This document shows, piece after piece, positions 9,959-19,020 of a stretch of DNA of 37,007 nucleotides. The notes under the pieces were generated by a model. It ran no database searches. It worked only from the letters and a program-made list of their open reading frames with translations, and was not told the DNA's origin. Every line of letters starts with the position of its first letter. The stretch's first letter is position 1. Source of the DNA: Bartonella koehlerae C-29 (GTDB lineage: Bacteria; Pseudomonadota; Alphaproteobacteria; Rhizobiales; Rhizobiaceae); contig NZ_KL407334.1 of the NCBI RefSeq assembly GCF_000706625.1, positions 477,358 through 514,364 on the forward strand, written 5' to 3'. A program made the translations under genes and the position numbers.

Positions 9959-10334
9959 ACAGTTTAATTTTTATCTTAATTTAAGAACAAAGGGTTCCTA
10001 ATCGTTTCATTGAGGAATTGCAAGTAAAACTTGATGAAAATAAAAATTTTATCTCTTTGTGTATGATACCTTTTTAAGAAGACTAAAGTGTATTTGCAGT
10101 TCCAGTTTCATGTTGACATGGTTATTTTTTGTTATGTTAACGGGACAAACCAATATGAACGATAGTTAACTTGACGTTTAAATCTACGAAAGATAGTCAA
10201 ATGAAAATGAGATATGTGTTTTACGGTGGGGGATTAAGGTGCACTACCTGCAATTTTGATGTAAAATTCGGATGTTACTGTTGAAGACTGTTTCAGACAA
10301 ATTTGCATATTTATGAAACAGTAAGGATAGATGT
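9959..10334. promoter_or_regulatory. Upstream region of the RND efflux operon
   Basis: There is no gene here. A TTGACA hexamer lies at 10113-10118, but the best following TATGTT is spaced only 14 bases away. A second TTGACG at 10171-10176 has a weak partner TAGTCA at 17 bases. The promoter for the two efflux genes is expected here but cannot be pinned down. Confidence 0.35.
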
Positions 10335-11477
10335 ATGGAGTTTTCAAAAAAGATCTTTCCACTAATATGTTTTGTTTTTATTTTGATGATTACTTATTGG
10401 GCAGGGAAAAAGAGTTCAGAACAATTCATTTTATTAGTGGATAAAACAACAAATATATCGCATAAACTCTCAAAAATTTCTATGGGAAAGCCGCCAATAA
10501 AGGTTGTTGTTGATCTTGTAAAAATTCAAGATTTTCGTGAACAGTTGAATGTGCTTGGGAGTGGACGGGCATTTGCGGCGGTTGAGTTAACCCCTTGGTC
10601 ATCAGGTGTTATTGATAAGTTTTTTGTGTCAGCTGGTGCAAAAGTACAAGTGGGTGATGTAATTGCAAAGCTTGATTCTAAAAAGGAAGAAATAGCGACT
10701 GCAAAAGCAAAAGTACAACGTGATAATAGTGCATTAACGCTTTCACGTATTCTTAAATTACGCGAAAGCAAGACAGCAACAGAGGTTCAAGAAATTACTG
10801 CACGCTTAGAGTTGGATAATGCGAATTTGGTTTTGCGTAATGCTGAGTTAGATCTTGAACGGCGAACAATTCGTACGCCGCTTAGCGGGGTTGTTGGCAT
10901 TTTATCCATTGATGAGGGTAATGCTGTAGCTCTTAATACTGTAATAGGTCGTGTTGAGAATAGAGAACGTATTTTAGTCGATATATGGGTTCCTGAACGG
11001 TACGCATCGCATATTCATAAAGGAGATGAAGTGACTGCGACATTAATAGCACAGCCGGATAAAATTTTTATTGGTCATATTTATGCGATTGATAATGTTA
11101 TTAATCCAGAAAGCCGCACACTTCATATTCAGATTGAAATCAAGAATGAAAAAGATACACTTATATCTGGTATGTCTTTTTCTGTTGCATTGCAATTTTA
11201 TGGTGGTTTACTTCCTGTTGTTAATCCTCTTGCAATTCAATGGAACAGAAAAGGATCATTTGTTTGGCGTGTGAGAGACGGAAAGGTAGAGCCCATTCCA
11301 GTATCAATTATTCAGCATAAGGCAGATCAAGTGTTTGTGAAAGCAGCTCTGAAAAATGGTGATCAAATTGTCATTCAGGGAGTACAGATGCTTTATCCAG
11401 GAAGTCAGGTAACGATTGATGATCCAAAAGCCCATCATCAGCAATTATTAGTACTTCCTGAGCAGGATGTACGATGA
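10335..11477 (+). CDS. RND efflux periplasmic adaptor (membrane fusion protein)
   Basis: This is the periplasmic adaptor of a tripartite efflux pump, linking an inner-membrane RND transporter to an outer-membrane channel. The 380 residues start with a single hydrophobic anchor (about residues 7-24). The lipoyl/barrel-sandwich half-motif follows, with GVIDKFFVSAGAKVQVGDVI at about residues 90-109. Next are an alpha-helical hairpin (about 115-170) and the second lipoyl half (RTIRTPLSGVVGILSIDEGN). The beta-barrel domain then contains NPESRTLHIQIEI and the membrane-proximal domain ends the protein. ATG 10335 has TAAGGA upstream. Its stop overlaps the ATG of the pump gene (ATGA, 11474-11477), implying translational coupling. 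No outer-membrane factor is encoded nearby, so the pump must borrow a TolC-like channel from elsewhere. Substrate is unknown. Confidence 0.93.
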   Translation: MEFSKKIFPLICFVFILMITYWAGKKSSEQFILLVDKTTNISHKLSKISMGKPPIKVVVDLVKIQDFREQLNVLGSGRAFAAVELTPWSSGVIDKFFVSAGAKVQVGDVIAKLDSKKEEIATAKAKVQRDNSALTLSRILKLRESKTATEVQEITARLELDNANLVLRNAELDLERRTIRTPLSGVVGILSIDEGNAVALNTVIGRVENRERILVDIWVPERYASHIHKGDEVTATLIAQPDKIFIGHIYAIDNVINPESRTLHIQIEIKNEKDTLISGMSFSVALQFYGGLLPVVNPLAIQWNRKGSFVWRVRDGKVEPIPVSIIQHKADQVFVKAALKNGDQIVIQGVQMLYPGSQVTIDDPKAHHQQLLVLPEQDVR

Positions 11478-14400
11478 GTCGAGAATTGAACACAAAGCAG
11501 CTTATAGCACAGGAAGAACAAGGTGGTATAATTACTTTATTTATTCGCAGACCGGTTTTTATCTTTGTTTTGAATGCTATGATTATAATTGCAGGGTTTG
11601 CTGCATGGCTGAATGTTGATGTACGAGAACTTCCGGATGTTGATACTCCAGTAATAACAATTATGACAGCTTTTGCTGGAGCATCGGCGGAAACAATAGA
11701 TCGTGAAGTTACAAAAATTATAGAAGATTCTATTTCTCGTGTTTCAGGTGTTAAAACAATTTCTTCAACTTCTTCTTTTAGTCGTTCACGTGTGGAGATT
11801 AATTTTAATGTTGGTGTTGATTTGAATGTTGCAGCATCTGATATTCGTGATGCACTCTCTCGCGTTGCTGATTCTTTACCTAAAGACGCGGATTCACCTT
11901 TAATTATTAAAGCAGATTCAAATGCTGCTGCGATGATGTATTTGGTTGTGACATCACCAACGATGAGTATTGATGATTTAACAATGATCGTAGACAATCA
12001 AATTGTTGATGCACTTTCTGCCGTTGATGGTGTTGGTGATGTACAAATTGATAATGCGCGCACGAAGATTTTTCAGATTGATGTTGATCAAGCAAAACTT
12101 GCTAGCTACGGGATGACCGTGGCGGATATCGCACGTATTCTTGCTGATATGACAACGGATGTCCCGGTGGGGTTATTGCGCAATTCTAAGCAAACTTTAA
12201 TTGTCCGTGCTACTGCGCGTTTAACAACACCAGAAGCTTTTGAACAAGTTGTTTTAAAACCTCATGTGCGTCTTGGTGATGTGGCGTATATTACTTTGTC
12301 ACCTGATATAGAAACAGTAATTCTTCGTATCAACGGAAAGACAGGAATTGGGTTGGGGATTGTGCGTAAAGCGCAATCTAATACCCTTAATATTTCTCAA
12401 GATGTTCGAACGGTTGTTGATCGTCTCAAAACTGTTATTCCTTCTTCTGTGCACATGAGTATTATTAGCGATGATGCCATTTTTGTTAAGGCTGCACTTC
12501 ATGAGGTTGAGGTTGCGTTGGTCGTTGCGGTTCTCAGTGTTATCTTGGTTATTTTCCTTTTTCTGAGAGATGTTCGTGTAACGCTTATTCCCGTCTTATC
12601 TATTCCTGTTGCTTTGATTGGGACAATTGCTGCCATTTACCTTGTAGGGTTTTCGTTAAATATTCTCACGTTTTTAGGATTTGTTTTGGCCACAGGGCTT
12701 GTGGTGGATGACGCGATTGTTGTTCTTGAGAATATTGTTCGATGGCGCAATATGGGTTTTGGTCCCCGGGCTGCGGCGGTGTTGGGAACACGAGAAGTGT
12801 TTTTTGCTGTTTTAGCAACAACATTGACTTTAGTTGCGGTTTTTGTACCTATTTCTTTTCTTCCCGGGCAAGTTGGAGCACTTTTTAGAGAATTTGGTTT
12901 TGTGTTGGCAATTTCTATTTTGCTTTCTTCGTTTGTTGCTTTAACACTTTGTCCTATGTTAGCTTCAGGCTTTCTCAAAGGGCATGCTGAGAGCAATGGA
13001 AAAGGAGCGCATCATTTCACTTTTTTGTATGAGTTAGGCTCTCCTTTTAGAAAAGGATACCACTATAGTCTGCATAAATGTTTGGGAAGACCTTGGATGG
13101 TTATTTTTACTTCGCTTATTTTTGCTGGTCTTTGTGTTGGAGGCTATACGAAATTACAACAGGAATTGACGCCAGAAGAAGACAGAGCCCTTATCTTTTT
13201 GGTCATTAATGGACCACAGGGTATTTCAACACAATATCTGAATGAACAGGTAAAGCAAATTGAAACGAGTTTACAACCGTTACGTGATTCCAGAGAGATT
13301 GTTAACAGTTACTCTCTCACTGGCATTGGTGGTTCGCCCAATACTGCTTTTTTGGTTTTGTTGCTTTCATCTTGGGACAAGCGTTTGCGTAGTCAACAAG
13401 AGATCGTGGAAGATATTAATGCAAAGGTTAGACATTTTCCAGCAGTTTTTGTATTTGCTGCGCAGGGAAATTCTTTAGGCATTAGAGGAATTGGTCAAGG
13501 ATTACAATTTGCAATTCTTGGAAATGATTATACAAAATTACAGCCAATTGCTGATAAGCTTGTGAGTGCTTTGCAAGCTGATCCGCATTTTATTCGCCCA
13601 CGGCTTACTGTTGATACAACGCAACCACAATTTTTTATTGAAATTAATCGAGAAAAAGCCTCTGATTTAGGAATTGATATCAGCAATTTGGGTAATACAT
13701 TACAAGCAATGTTAGATGGAAAAAAAATTGGTTCCGTTTATGTGGATGACCATTCTTATGATGTTAAACTGACATCGCGCAAGAATCCTATTGATAATCC
13801 TCATGATTTAGAAAATATTTTTTTAAAAACCAAAGGAAGTCAATATGTTCCTTTATCAGTTATTGCGAGCTTGCATGAAAAAGCCATTGCACCTCAATTA
13901 AAACGAGAGAAACACATGAATGCTATTATTTTAAGCGCAAATCTTGCTCCAGGTGTCGTTTTAGGGAACGCTTATCAGGCTGTACAGAAAATTGCTGCTC
14001 CGTTGTTGTCAGAGAGAAATTATATTGTTCCTTTAGGCGAAGCTGCCACACTTGGTGAAACATCTTCCAATTTTATGATTGTTTTTGGAATCGCCTTTGT
14101 GATTATTCTATTGGTCTTGGCAGCACAGTTTGAAAGTTTTGTTTCAGGATTTATTATTATGGCTACTGTACCATTAGGGATTGGTTGTGCTGTAATTTCT
14201 ATGCTTTTAAGTGGAGTAAGTCTTAATATTTATAGTCAAATTGGTTTAATTTTGTTGGTTGGGGTTATGGCTAAAAATGGTATTCTTATTGTTGAATTTG
14301 CAGATCAGTTACGTGATCAAGGTAAAAGCGTGCGTGAAGCTGTAGAAGAAGCAGCGAATATTCGTCTTCGTCCAGTTTGTATGACGATGATTTGTGCCAT

Positions 14401-14608
14401 TTCAGGAGGGATTCCTTTGGTTTTAGCCAAAGGTGCTGGTGCAGAAGCACGTATAGCTTTAGGTTGGGTCATCGTTGGCGGTTTGGGTTTAGCAACTATT
14501 TTTACGCTTTATGTTACACCGGTTGTTTATCTCTTTCTTGGCCGTTTTGTGAGATCAAAATCAGAAGAAGCTATACGCTTAAGAAGAGAACTCAGCGAAG
14601 CTGAATGA
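11474..14608 (+). CDS. RND-family efflux transporter permease (AcrB/MexB-like)
   Basis: This inner-membrane proton antiporter of 1044 residues is the normal length for a hydrophobe/amphiphile RND pump. It shows the duplicated plan: one N-terminal transmembrane segment (about 28-47), a large periplasmic loop, a six-helix block, then the same again. The proton-relay acids are present as Asp412-Asp413 in GLVVDDAIVVLENI. The partner Lys934 is in GVMAKNGILIVEFADQL. DVRELPDVDTPVITI near residue 50 is a typical first-loop motif. It overlaps the adaptor gene by four bases, so the two are co-translated. It may export drugs, bile-like compounds or metabolites, but substrate specificity cannot be read from the sequence. 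Confidence 0.95.
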   Translation: MSRELNTKQLIAQEEQGGIITLFIRRPVFIFVLNAMIIIAGFAAWLNVDVRELPDVDTPVITIMTAFAGASAETIDREVTKIIEDSISRVSGVKTISSTSSFSRSRVEINFNVGVDLNVAASDIRDALSRVADSLPKDADSPLIIKADSNAAAMMYLVVTSPTMSIDDLTMIVDNQIVDALSAVDGVGDVQIDNARTKIFQIDVDQAKLASYGMTVADIARILADMTTDVPVGLLRNSKQTLIVRATARLTTPEAFEQVVLKPHVRLGDVAYITLSPDIETVILRINGKTGIGLGIVRKAQSNTLNISQDVRTVVDRLKTVIPSSVHMSIISDDAIFVKAALHEVEVALVVAVLSVILVIFLFLRDVRVTLIPVLSIPVALIGTIAAIYLVGFSLNILTFLGFVLATGLVVDDAIVVLENIVRWRNMGFGPRAAAVLGTREVFFAVLATTLTLVAVFVPISFLPGQVGALFREFGFVLAISILLSSFVALTLCPMLASGFLKGHAESNGKGAHHFTFLYELGSPFRKGYHYSLHKCLGRPWMVIFTSLIFAGLCVGGYTKLQQELTPEEDRALIFLVINGPQGISTQYLNEQVKQIETSLQPLRDSREIVNSYSLTGIGGSPNTAFLVLLLSSWDKRLRSQQEIVEDINAKVRHFPAVFVFAAQGNSLGIRGIGQGLQFAILGNDYTKLQPIADKLVSALQADPHFIRPRLTVDTTQPQFFIEINREKASDLGIDISNLGNTLQAMLDGKKIGSVYVDDHSYDVKLTSRKNPIDNPHDLENIFLKTKGSQYVPLSVIASLHEKAIAPQLKREKHMNAIILSANLAPGVVLGNAYQAVQKIAAPLLSERNYIVPLGEAATLGETSSNFMIVFGIAFVIILLVLAAQFESFVSGFIIMATVPLGIGCAVISMLLSGVSLNIYSQIGLILLVGVMAKNGILIVEFADQLRDQGKSVREAVEEAANIRLRPVCMTMICAISGGIPLVLAKGAGAEARIALGWVIVGGLGLATIFTLYVTPVVYLFLGRFVRSKSEEAIRLRRELSEAE

Positions 14609-14790
14609 TTTAATCTGGTAGGGAATATTTGATAATTTTTTTATTTTCGTTTTTAAAATGTCGTTTTCGGGTTTTATCTTTACCCTTTTTGCACCACTTC
14701 GTTGTGTACGTGAGGAGTAAAATTGGCTGCAATAAAGGAGAAGTTCCCTGTTTTATTATTGTTTGTGTGTAGATTTCGTTGTCAATAACC

Positions 14791-16470
14791 ATGTGGTATA
14801 AGTCCATGGGAGATAGCTTTTCGATTCGAAATGAAAAAGCTTTTGAAGCAGCTTTGCAAGCCTTAAGAAGACACGCCATAAAAGATGGGGTCTATGATAT
14901 TCGTCGGCATTTTGTAGAGGATGAACGGCGTTTTTCGCATTTTTCCTTAAACCTTGATGATCTTCTTTTCGATTTTTCGAAATGTGGCGTAACATTTAAA
15001 ACATTGCAACTTCTAGATGATTTGGCTGTTGCAGCAGATGTGTTAGGCAGGCGTGATGCAATGTTTTCAGGGAAAGCTATTAATACAACTGAAAAGCGCT
15101 CGGTCCTTCATGTTGCACTACGTTTGCCTGCTGATGAAGTTTTCATGTTAGATGGCAATGATCTTGTTCACAATATTCAGGATGTTCTTGCTGATATGGA
15201 AAGATTTTCTGACATGGTCCGCAATGGTAGCTATAAGGGAAAAAGTGGTGAGAAGATAACTGATATTGTGAACATTGGTATTGGTGGTTCTGATCTTGGG
15301 CCTGCAATGGTTACACATGCTTTAAAACCCTATCATGATGGTCCAAATTGTCATTTTGTTTCTAATGCTGACAGCGCCCATATTTCTGATATTTTTTCTG
15401 TTTTGAATCCTGCAACAACACTGTTTGTTGTTGCTTCTAAAACTTTTACAACGGCTGAGACAATTGCAAATGCTCAAGTTGCACGTCAATGGATTATTTC
15501 ACATTTAGGGGAAGAAGCTGTTTGCAAACATTTTGTTGCTGTTTCAAGTGCGCTTGATAAAGTAGTAAAATTTGGCATAGATTCTTCGAGAACTTTTAGA
15601 TTTTGGGATTGGGTTGGAGGGCGTTATTCGATTTGGTCAGCCATTGGCCTTGTGGTTATGTTAGCGATAGGAGGGAAGAATTTTCGCCAATTTCTCGAAG
15701 GTGCTCAGCAGATGGATCGACATTTTAAAACTGCACCTTTGCATAAAAATATTCCTATTCGATTTGCCCTTTTAGGGTTTTGGCATCGTGTTGTTTGTGG
15801 TTATGCATCACGTGCTATCATTCCTTATGCACAGCGTTTAGCTCGCTTTCCAGCTTATTTGCAACAACTCGATATGGAATCAAATGGTAAGCAGGTTTCT
15901 TTGGATGGCAAAACATTAACTTTTTCAAGTGGTCCGGTTGTTTGGGGTGATTCAGGGACAAACGGACAACATGCTTTTTTTCAGCTTTTGCATCAAGGAA
16001 CAGATGTTATTCCTGTAGAATTCATTTTATTTATAAAAGGGCATGAGCAAAATTTACATCCTATGTATGATATGTTGGTAGCGAATTGTTTAGCGCAATC
16101 AAAGGCTCTTATGAAGGGACGGAGTGTCGAAAATACAAGGCGCATCCTCGTAAAAAGTGGAATTGATGAGCGTGAGAGTGAGAATCTAGCACTTCATAAA
16201 AGTTTTGCGGGAAACCGTCCCAGTATGATGCTGGTTCAAGATTTGTTGACACCTTTTGCACTCGGTCGTCTCATTGCACTTTATGAGCATCGTGTTTTTG
16301 TTGAAGGTGTTTTGATGAATATTAATTCATTTGATCAATGGGGCGTTGAGCTTGGTAAAGAATTGGCAAATGAATTGTTACTAATTCTTCGCGGAGAAAA
16401 CAAAGCAAATAACCGCGATAGTTCAACATTAGGTTTGTTGGCCCATATTCAGACGAGACGTAGGGAATAA
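14791..16470 (+). CDS. pgi: Glucose-6-phosphate isomerase
   Basis: It interconverts glucose 6-phosphate and fructose 6-phosphate in the cytoplasm. The frame opens at TTG 14779, but ATG 14791 gives 559 residues and is preferred; a further ATG lies at 14806. No strong ribosome binding site settles this. The two family signatures are present: DWVGGRYSIWSAIGL in the middle and FDQWGVELGKELA near the C-terminus. Other conserved parts are NIGIGGSDLGPAM, SKTFTTAET, the active-site glutamate region DMESNGK and the histidine region GTNGQHAFFQLLHQG. The C-terminal lysine of the second signature is the catalytic lysine of the family. It lies downstream of the RND operon with a 180-base gap and is probably transcribed on its own. 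Confidence 0.95.
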   Translation: MWYKSMGDSFSIRNEKAFEAALQALRRHAIKDGVYDIRRHFVEDERRFSHFSLNLDDLLFDFSKCGVTFKTLQLLDDLAVAADVLGRRDAMFSGKAINTTEKRSVLHVALRLPADEVFMLDGNDLVHNIQDVLADMERFSDMVRNGSYKGKSGEKITDIVNIGIGGSDLGPAMVTHALKPYHDGPNCHFVSNADSAHISDIFSVLNPATTLFVVASKTFTTAETIANAQVARQWIISHLGEEAVCKHFVAVSSALDKVVKFGIDSSRTFRFWDWVGGRYSIWSAIGLVVMLAIGGKNFRQFLEGAQQMDRHFKTAPLHKNIPIRFALLGFWHRVVCGYASRAIIPYAQRLARFPAYLQQLDMESNGKQVSLDGKTLTFSSGPVVWGDSGTNGQHAFFQLLHQGTDVIPVEFILFIKGHEQNLHPMYDMLVANCLAQSKALMKGRSVENTRRILVKSGIDERESENLALHKSFAGNRPSMMLVQDLLTPFALGRLIALYEHRVFVEGVLMNINSFDQWGVELGKELANELLLILRGENKANNRDSSTLGLLAHIQTRRRE

Positions 16471-16504
16471 AAATATTTTAATAAATACCGTTTTAACTGA
16501 TATT

Positions 16505-16594
16505 TGGCGGAGAGAGAGGGATTTGAACCCCCGATAGAGTTGCCCCTATGCCGCATTTCGAGTGCGGTGCTTTCAACCACTCAGCCATCTCTCC
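16505..16594 (-). tRNA. tRNA-Ser (anticodon CGA)
   Basis: On the minus strand a 90-base class II tRNA is complete, with acceptor GGAGAGA, D-arm TGGCTGAGTGGTTGAAAGCA, and anticodon stem CCGCA/TGCGG with loop CTCGAAA. It also has the long variable arm typical of serine tRNAs, the T-arm GGGGGTTCAAATCCC, and an encoded CCA. The anticodon CGA reads UCG. Confidence 0.96.
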
Positions 16595-16694
16595 ATATAA
16601 GTACAACAAGGTTTTCACTGTTTAAGTATATGACGGGTAGATAAACTTCAATTGTTTTGAGTACAACCCTTTTTTGTTTTTTTGTGGGATTTTA

Positions 16695-16723
16695 TTGACA
16701 GAGAACAAAAATTCTATCATATA
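16695..16723 (+). promoter_or_regulatory. Possible promoter of rplU-rpmA
   Basis: TTGACA at 16695-16700 matches the -35 consensus fully. A weak -10 candidate, CATATA, follows after 17 bases at 16718-16723. It lies in the gap after tRNA-Ser(CGA), about 150 bases upstream of rplU, and points at it. The -10 element is poor, so this is tentative. Confidence 0.45.
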
Positions 16724-16879
16724 TGCTCAGAATGCAAGCGTGGAGGAATCTGCGCATGTTGGTGTTTGGGAGAATGTATCTCTCTTTTAATCTATAACGA
16801 CTGATAAAAAGCAGCCTATTTTTCTTTATTAACAAGGCAGAAATCAAAATAAGAGCTGGAGTGAACGGAAGGGTAAAAA

Positions 16880-17263
16880 ATGTTCGCAGTCATTAAAACT
16901 GGTGGTAAGCAATACCGCGTTGTTGCTAACCAGGTGGTAAAAGTTGAAAAAATTATTGGAAATGCCGGTGATATTGTTGAATTCAATGACATATTAATGG
17001 TTGGGCAAAAAGATAATGCGATTATTGGTGCACCTGTTGTTGGTGATGCTTTGGTTACGGCTGAGATTATAGAGCAGGCACGTGCACGTAAGGTTATTGC
17101 ATTTAAGAAACGCCGTCGTCAAAATTCAAAACGCACACGCGGTCATCGCCAAGAGGTGACGACATTGCGTGTTTTAGAAATTTTAACAGGTGGTTTAAAG
17201 CCTAAAAAAGCAGCTGAAAAGCCAATTAAAGAAGAAGCTACTGTATTAAAAGAAACAACATAG
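16880..17263 (+). CDS. rplU: 50S ribosomal protein L21, tail-truncated
   Basis: This 23S rRNA-binding protein of the large subunit has 127 residues. The conserved core starts [20 protein letters not shown] and includes the RNA-binding block [25 protein letters not shown] region at about 75-95 and TTLRVLEI at about 96-103. The core ends near residue 107, and a Lys/Ala/Glu-rich tail follows. That tail stops at TAG 17261-17263. The same frame then stays open for 26 further codons of the same composition to TAA 17342-17344, which sits directly against the rpmA ribosome binding site. The ancestral gene therefore probably ended at 17344. The core is intact, so function should be kept. It forms an operon with rpmA. 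Confidence 0.95.
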   Translation: MFAVIKTGGKQYRVVANQVVKVEKIIGNAGDIVEFNDILMVGQKDNAIIGAPVVGDALVTAEIIEQARARKVIAFKKRRRQNSKRTRGHRQEVTTLRVLEILTGGLKPKKAAEKPIKEEATVLKETT

Positions 17264-17344
17264 GAAACAAAGGCAACTGCTTCTGTAAAAAAAACTGTAC
17301 CACAGAAGCAAGCCGCTGTAGTGTCAAATAATAAAGAAGATTAA
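17264..17344 (+). pseudogene. Lost C-terminal tail of L21
   Basis: There are twenty-six sense codons and a TAA in frame with rplU, directly after its TAG. The encoded residues (ETKATASVKK...VSNNKED) are rich in Lys, Ala, Thr and Val and continue the style of the L21 tail. They are consistent with a recent nonsense mutation rather than with ordinary spacer. Confidence 0.7.
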
Positions 17345-17356
17345 AGGAGAACGTCC

Positions 17357-17626
17357 GTGGCACATAAAAAAGCTGGTGGTTCTTCGCGTAATGGTCGCGA
17401 TTCAGAATCGAAACGTCTTGGCGTTAAAAAATTTGGTGGTGAAGCCGTTATCGCTGGAAATATTATCGTTCGCCAGCGTGGTACGCGTTGGCATCCTGGT
17501 GACAATGTTGGTATTGGGAAAGATCATACTCTTTTTGCGCTGTCAAACGGAATGGTTTCTTTTCAAAGGAAAGCGAATAACCGTTCGTATGTCTCCGTTA
17601 TTCCCACGGTGAAAGCGGTAGAGTAA
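17357..17626 (+). CDS. rpmA: 50S ribosomal protein L27
   Basis: It is an 89-residue large-subunit protein whose N-terminal arm reaches the peptidyl-transferase centre. It starts [20 protein letters not shown], the family signature, and includes [27 protein letters not shown] split around residues 23-50. The start is GTG 17357, set by AAAGGAG at 17344-17350. There is no cleavable N-terminal extension of the Firmicutes kind; the mature Ala-His-Lys follows the initiator directly. It is the second gene of the rplU-rpmA pair and is closed by a strong terminator. Confidence 0.96.
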   Translation: MAHKKAGGSSRNGRDSESKRLGVKKFGGEAVIAGNIIVRQRGTRWHPGDNVGIGKDHTLFALSNGMVSFQRKANNRSYVSVIPTVKAVE

Positions 17627-17680
17627 GCGGTAATGTTTTTTACAATAAGCTGAAATTTCGGTTTCGAAATCTTTAACATT

Positions 17681-17715
17681 AAAAGGAAAGGCAGGATGCT
17701 GTCTTTCCTTTTTTA
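17681..17715 (+). terminator. Rho-independent terminator after rpmA
   Basis: The arms AAAGGAAAGGCAG and CTGTCTTTCCTTT pair around a GATG loop with one G/T mismatch, followed by a T run. It lies 55 bases after the rpmA stop. Confidence 0.88.
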
Positions 17716-19020
17716 CGTTCTATGATATAATCCAAAATGGGTAATATTTGAAGGAAATAACGAAATAGAATTTGGAAAATGTTTTTCTTAAATAACGAAA
17801 AATGGCTGTCATGTCTCCTTTGTATTGAAGGTAGTGATGTAATGAGGGAGGTGGCTGAGAGTTGGTGTATGACATGATTCGGAAATTTTTCTCTACTCTT
17901 TAGGTATGAAAAAGTGCCTGAAGATTTATTTTCGGATAGCTATTGTGGGGTTCAAGGGGAAGTATTTGCGCGGTTGTTTTGGTGATGGTAATAATATTTT
18001 AGGTTTGTAATGGGTATTAAGGCTATCCGTTTAGAGTTTAGAAGAGAGGGGTATTTATAAAGAGGCTGTAAGAGAGGGAGTCAAAGCTGGTTTGAGCAGT
18101 GAAGTGCATTGAAAGATTTTTTAATAAATTGAAAGAAAAGTTGTGTTATTAAGAGGATTTAGTTTGAAGATATCTAAATGACTTATGTGTGATCAGCTAC
18201 AGTAAGAGTATTTTTTGAGTTATCTATTTTGAAGCGTTATGAAAATAGAACTTACCGACATAAGTGCAAAGATTGATTTAAGGAAAAAATGCTTTTTATT
18301 TGAGTGCCTTATTTATCTTGTTTGTCAAAGTACCTAGCAATTCAGATTATGTGTGGAGCTCTGTTGATTGTGAGCGGGAGAGAGTGTTTTTTTGTTGGTT
18401 TATATACTTTCGTGGATGTGCAGAGTGAATTGTGCGGGTGCAATAATTTATTTGAGGAAGGAGAGCCTACAATGTTGTCAAGAGTGTGTCTTGAGAGATT
18501 TTGTGTCATACGATATTTAGCTACGCAGAATCTAAAGATGGTAGGCCGTTTATAGCAATTTGTGATTATGGAGTGAATCAGAAAAAAAGTAAGAGCCTGT
18601 TGCTCAGTTTGGAGAAAGGAAGTTAAAATACCAGCTGAAATTTTAAGTGATTGGGTGTTCTGTTTTTTGATTAGAAGGAATAATTACAAATTTGTCGAAT
18701 GGGGTAGTAAAGATATTTTTCAAAGTGGCTTTTTAGTGATTTGGATGGGGCATTTGTCTTTTTGAAGTAAAGAGTAGGAGTCAGATTTGCCTGTAATGGT
18801 TTTAAGCCATTCGGTGGGTGGGCACTATCTCATCATTTAATGGATCACGTTGAGGATGTTTAGACGCTTCACTTAGTTATATTCTTTAAAACAAAAGAAA
18901 TTTGCGTGATTGTTTTTTATATTTTGGGAAATGCAGCTTTGAAATGAAATTTATCAAAAACATTCATGCTCAAGTGTGAAACAGTTTAAATTCACGATGA
19001 GATGTGAGGAAGCAGAAGTA
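17716..19020. other. 1.3-kb region without a convincing gene
   Basis: The only sizeable open frame, 18304-18555 (+, 83 codons, Cys-rich, TTG or other weak start), has no recognised family and no ribosome binding site. Short stretches that read like coding sequence appear in changing frames (for example after 17906, beginning YEKVPEDLFSDSYCG), which suggests an eroded gene that cannot be named. The end of the region should contain the promoter of the downstream PTS gene. Confidence 0.5.

Noticed and set aside
10113..10138. Promoter TTGACA with TATGTT before the efflux operon
   Set aside because: The 14-base spacing is too short for a normal sigma-70 promoter, so it is not claimed as a feature of its own.
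11371..11997. 208-codon minus-strand open frame across the adaptor/pump junction
   Set aside because: It overlaps two clear RND genes on the other strand and has a low-complexity composition without homology signs.
18304..18555. 83-codon plus-strand frame as a gene
   Set aside because: It has no ribosome binding site, an odd cysteine-rich composition and no recognisable family; it is probably chance or debris.
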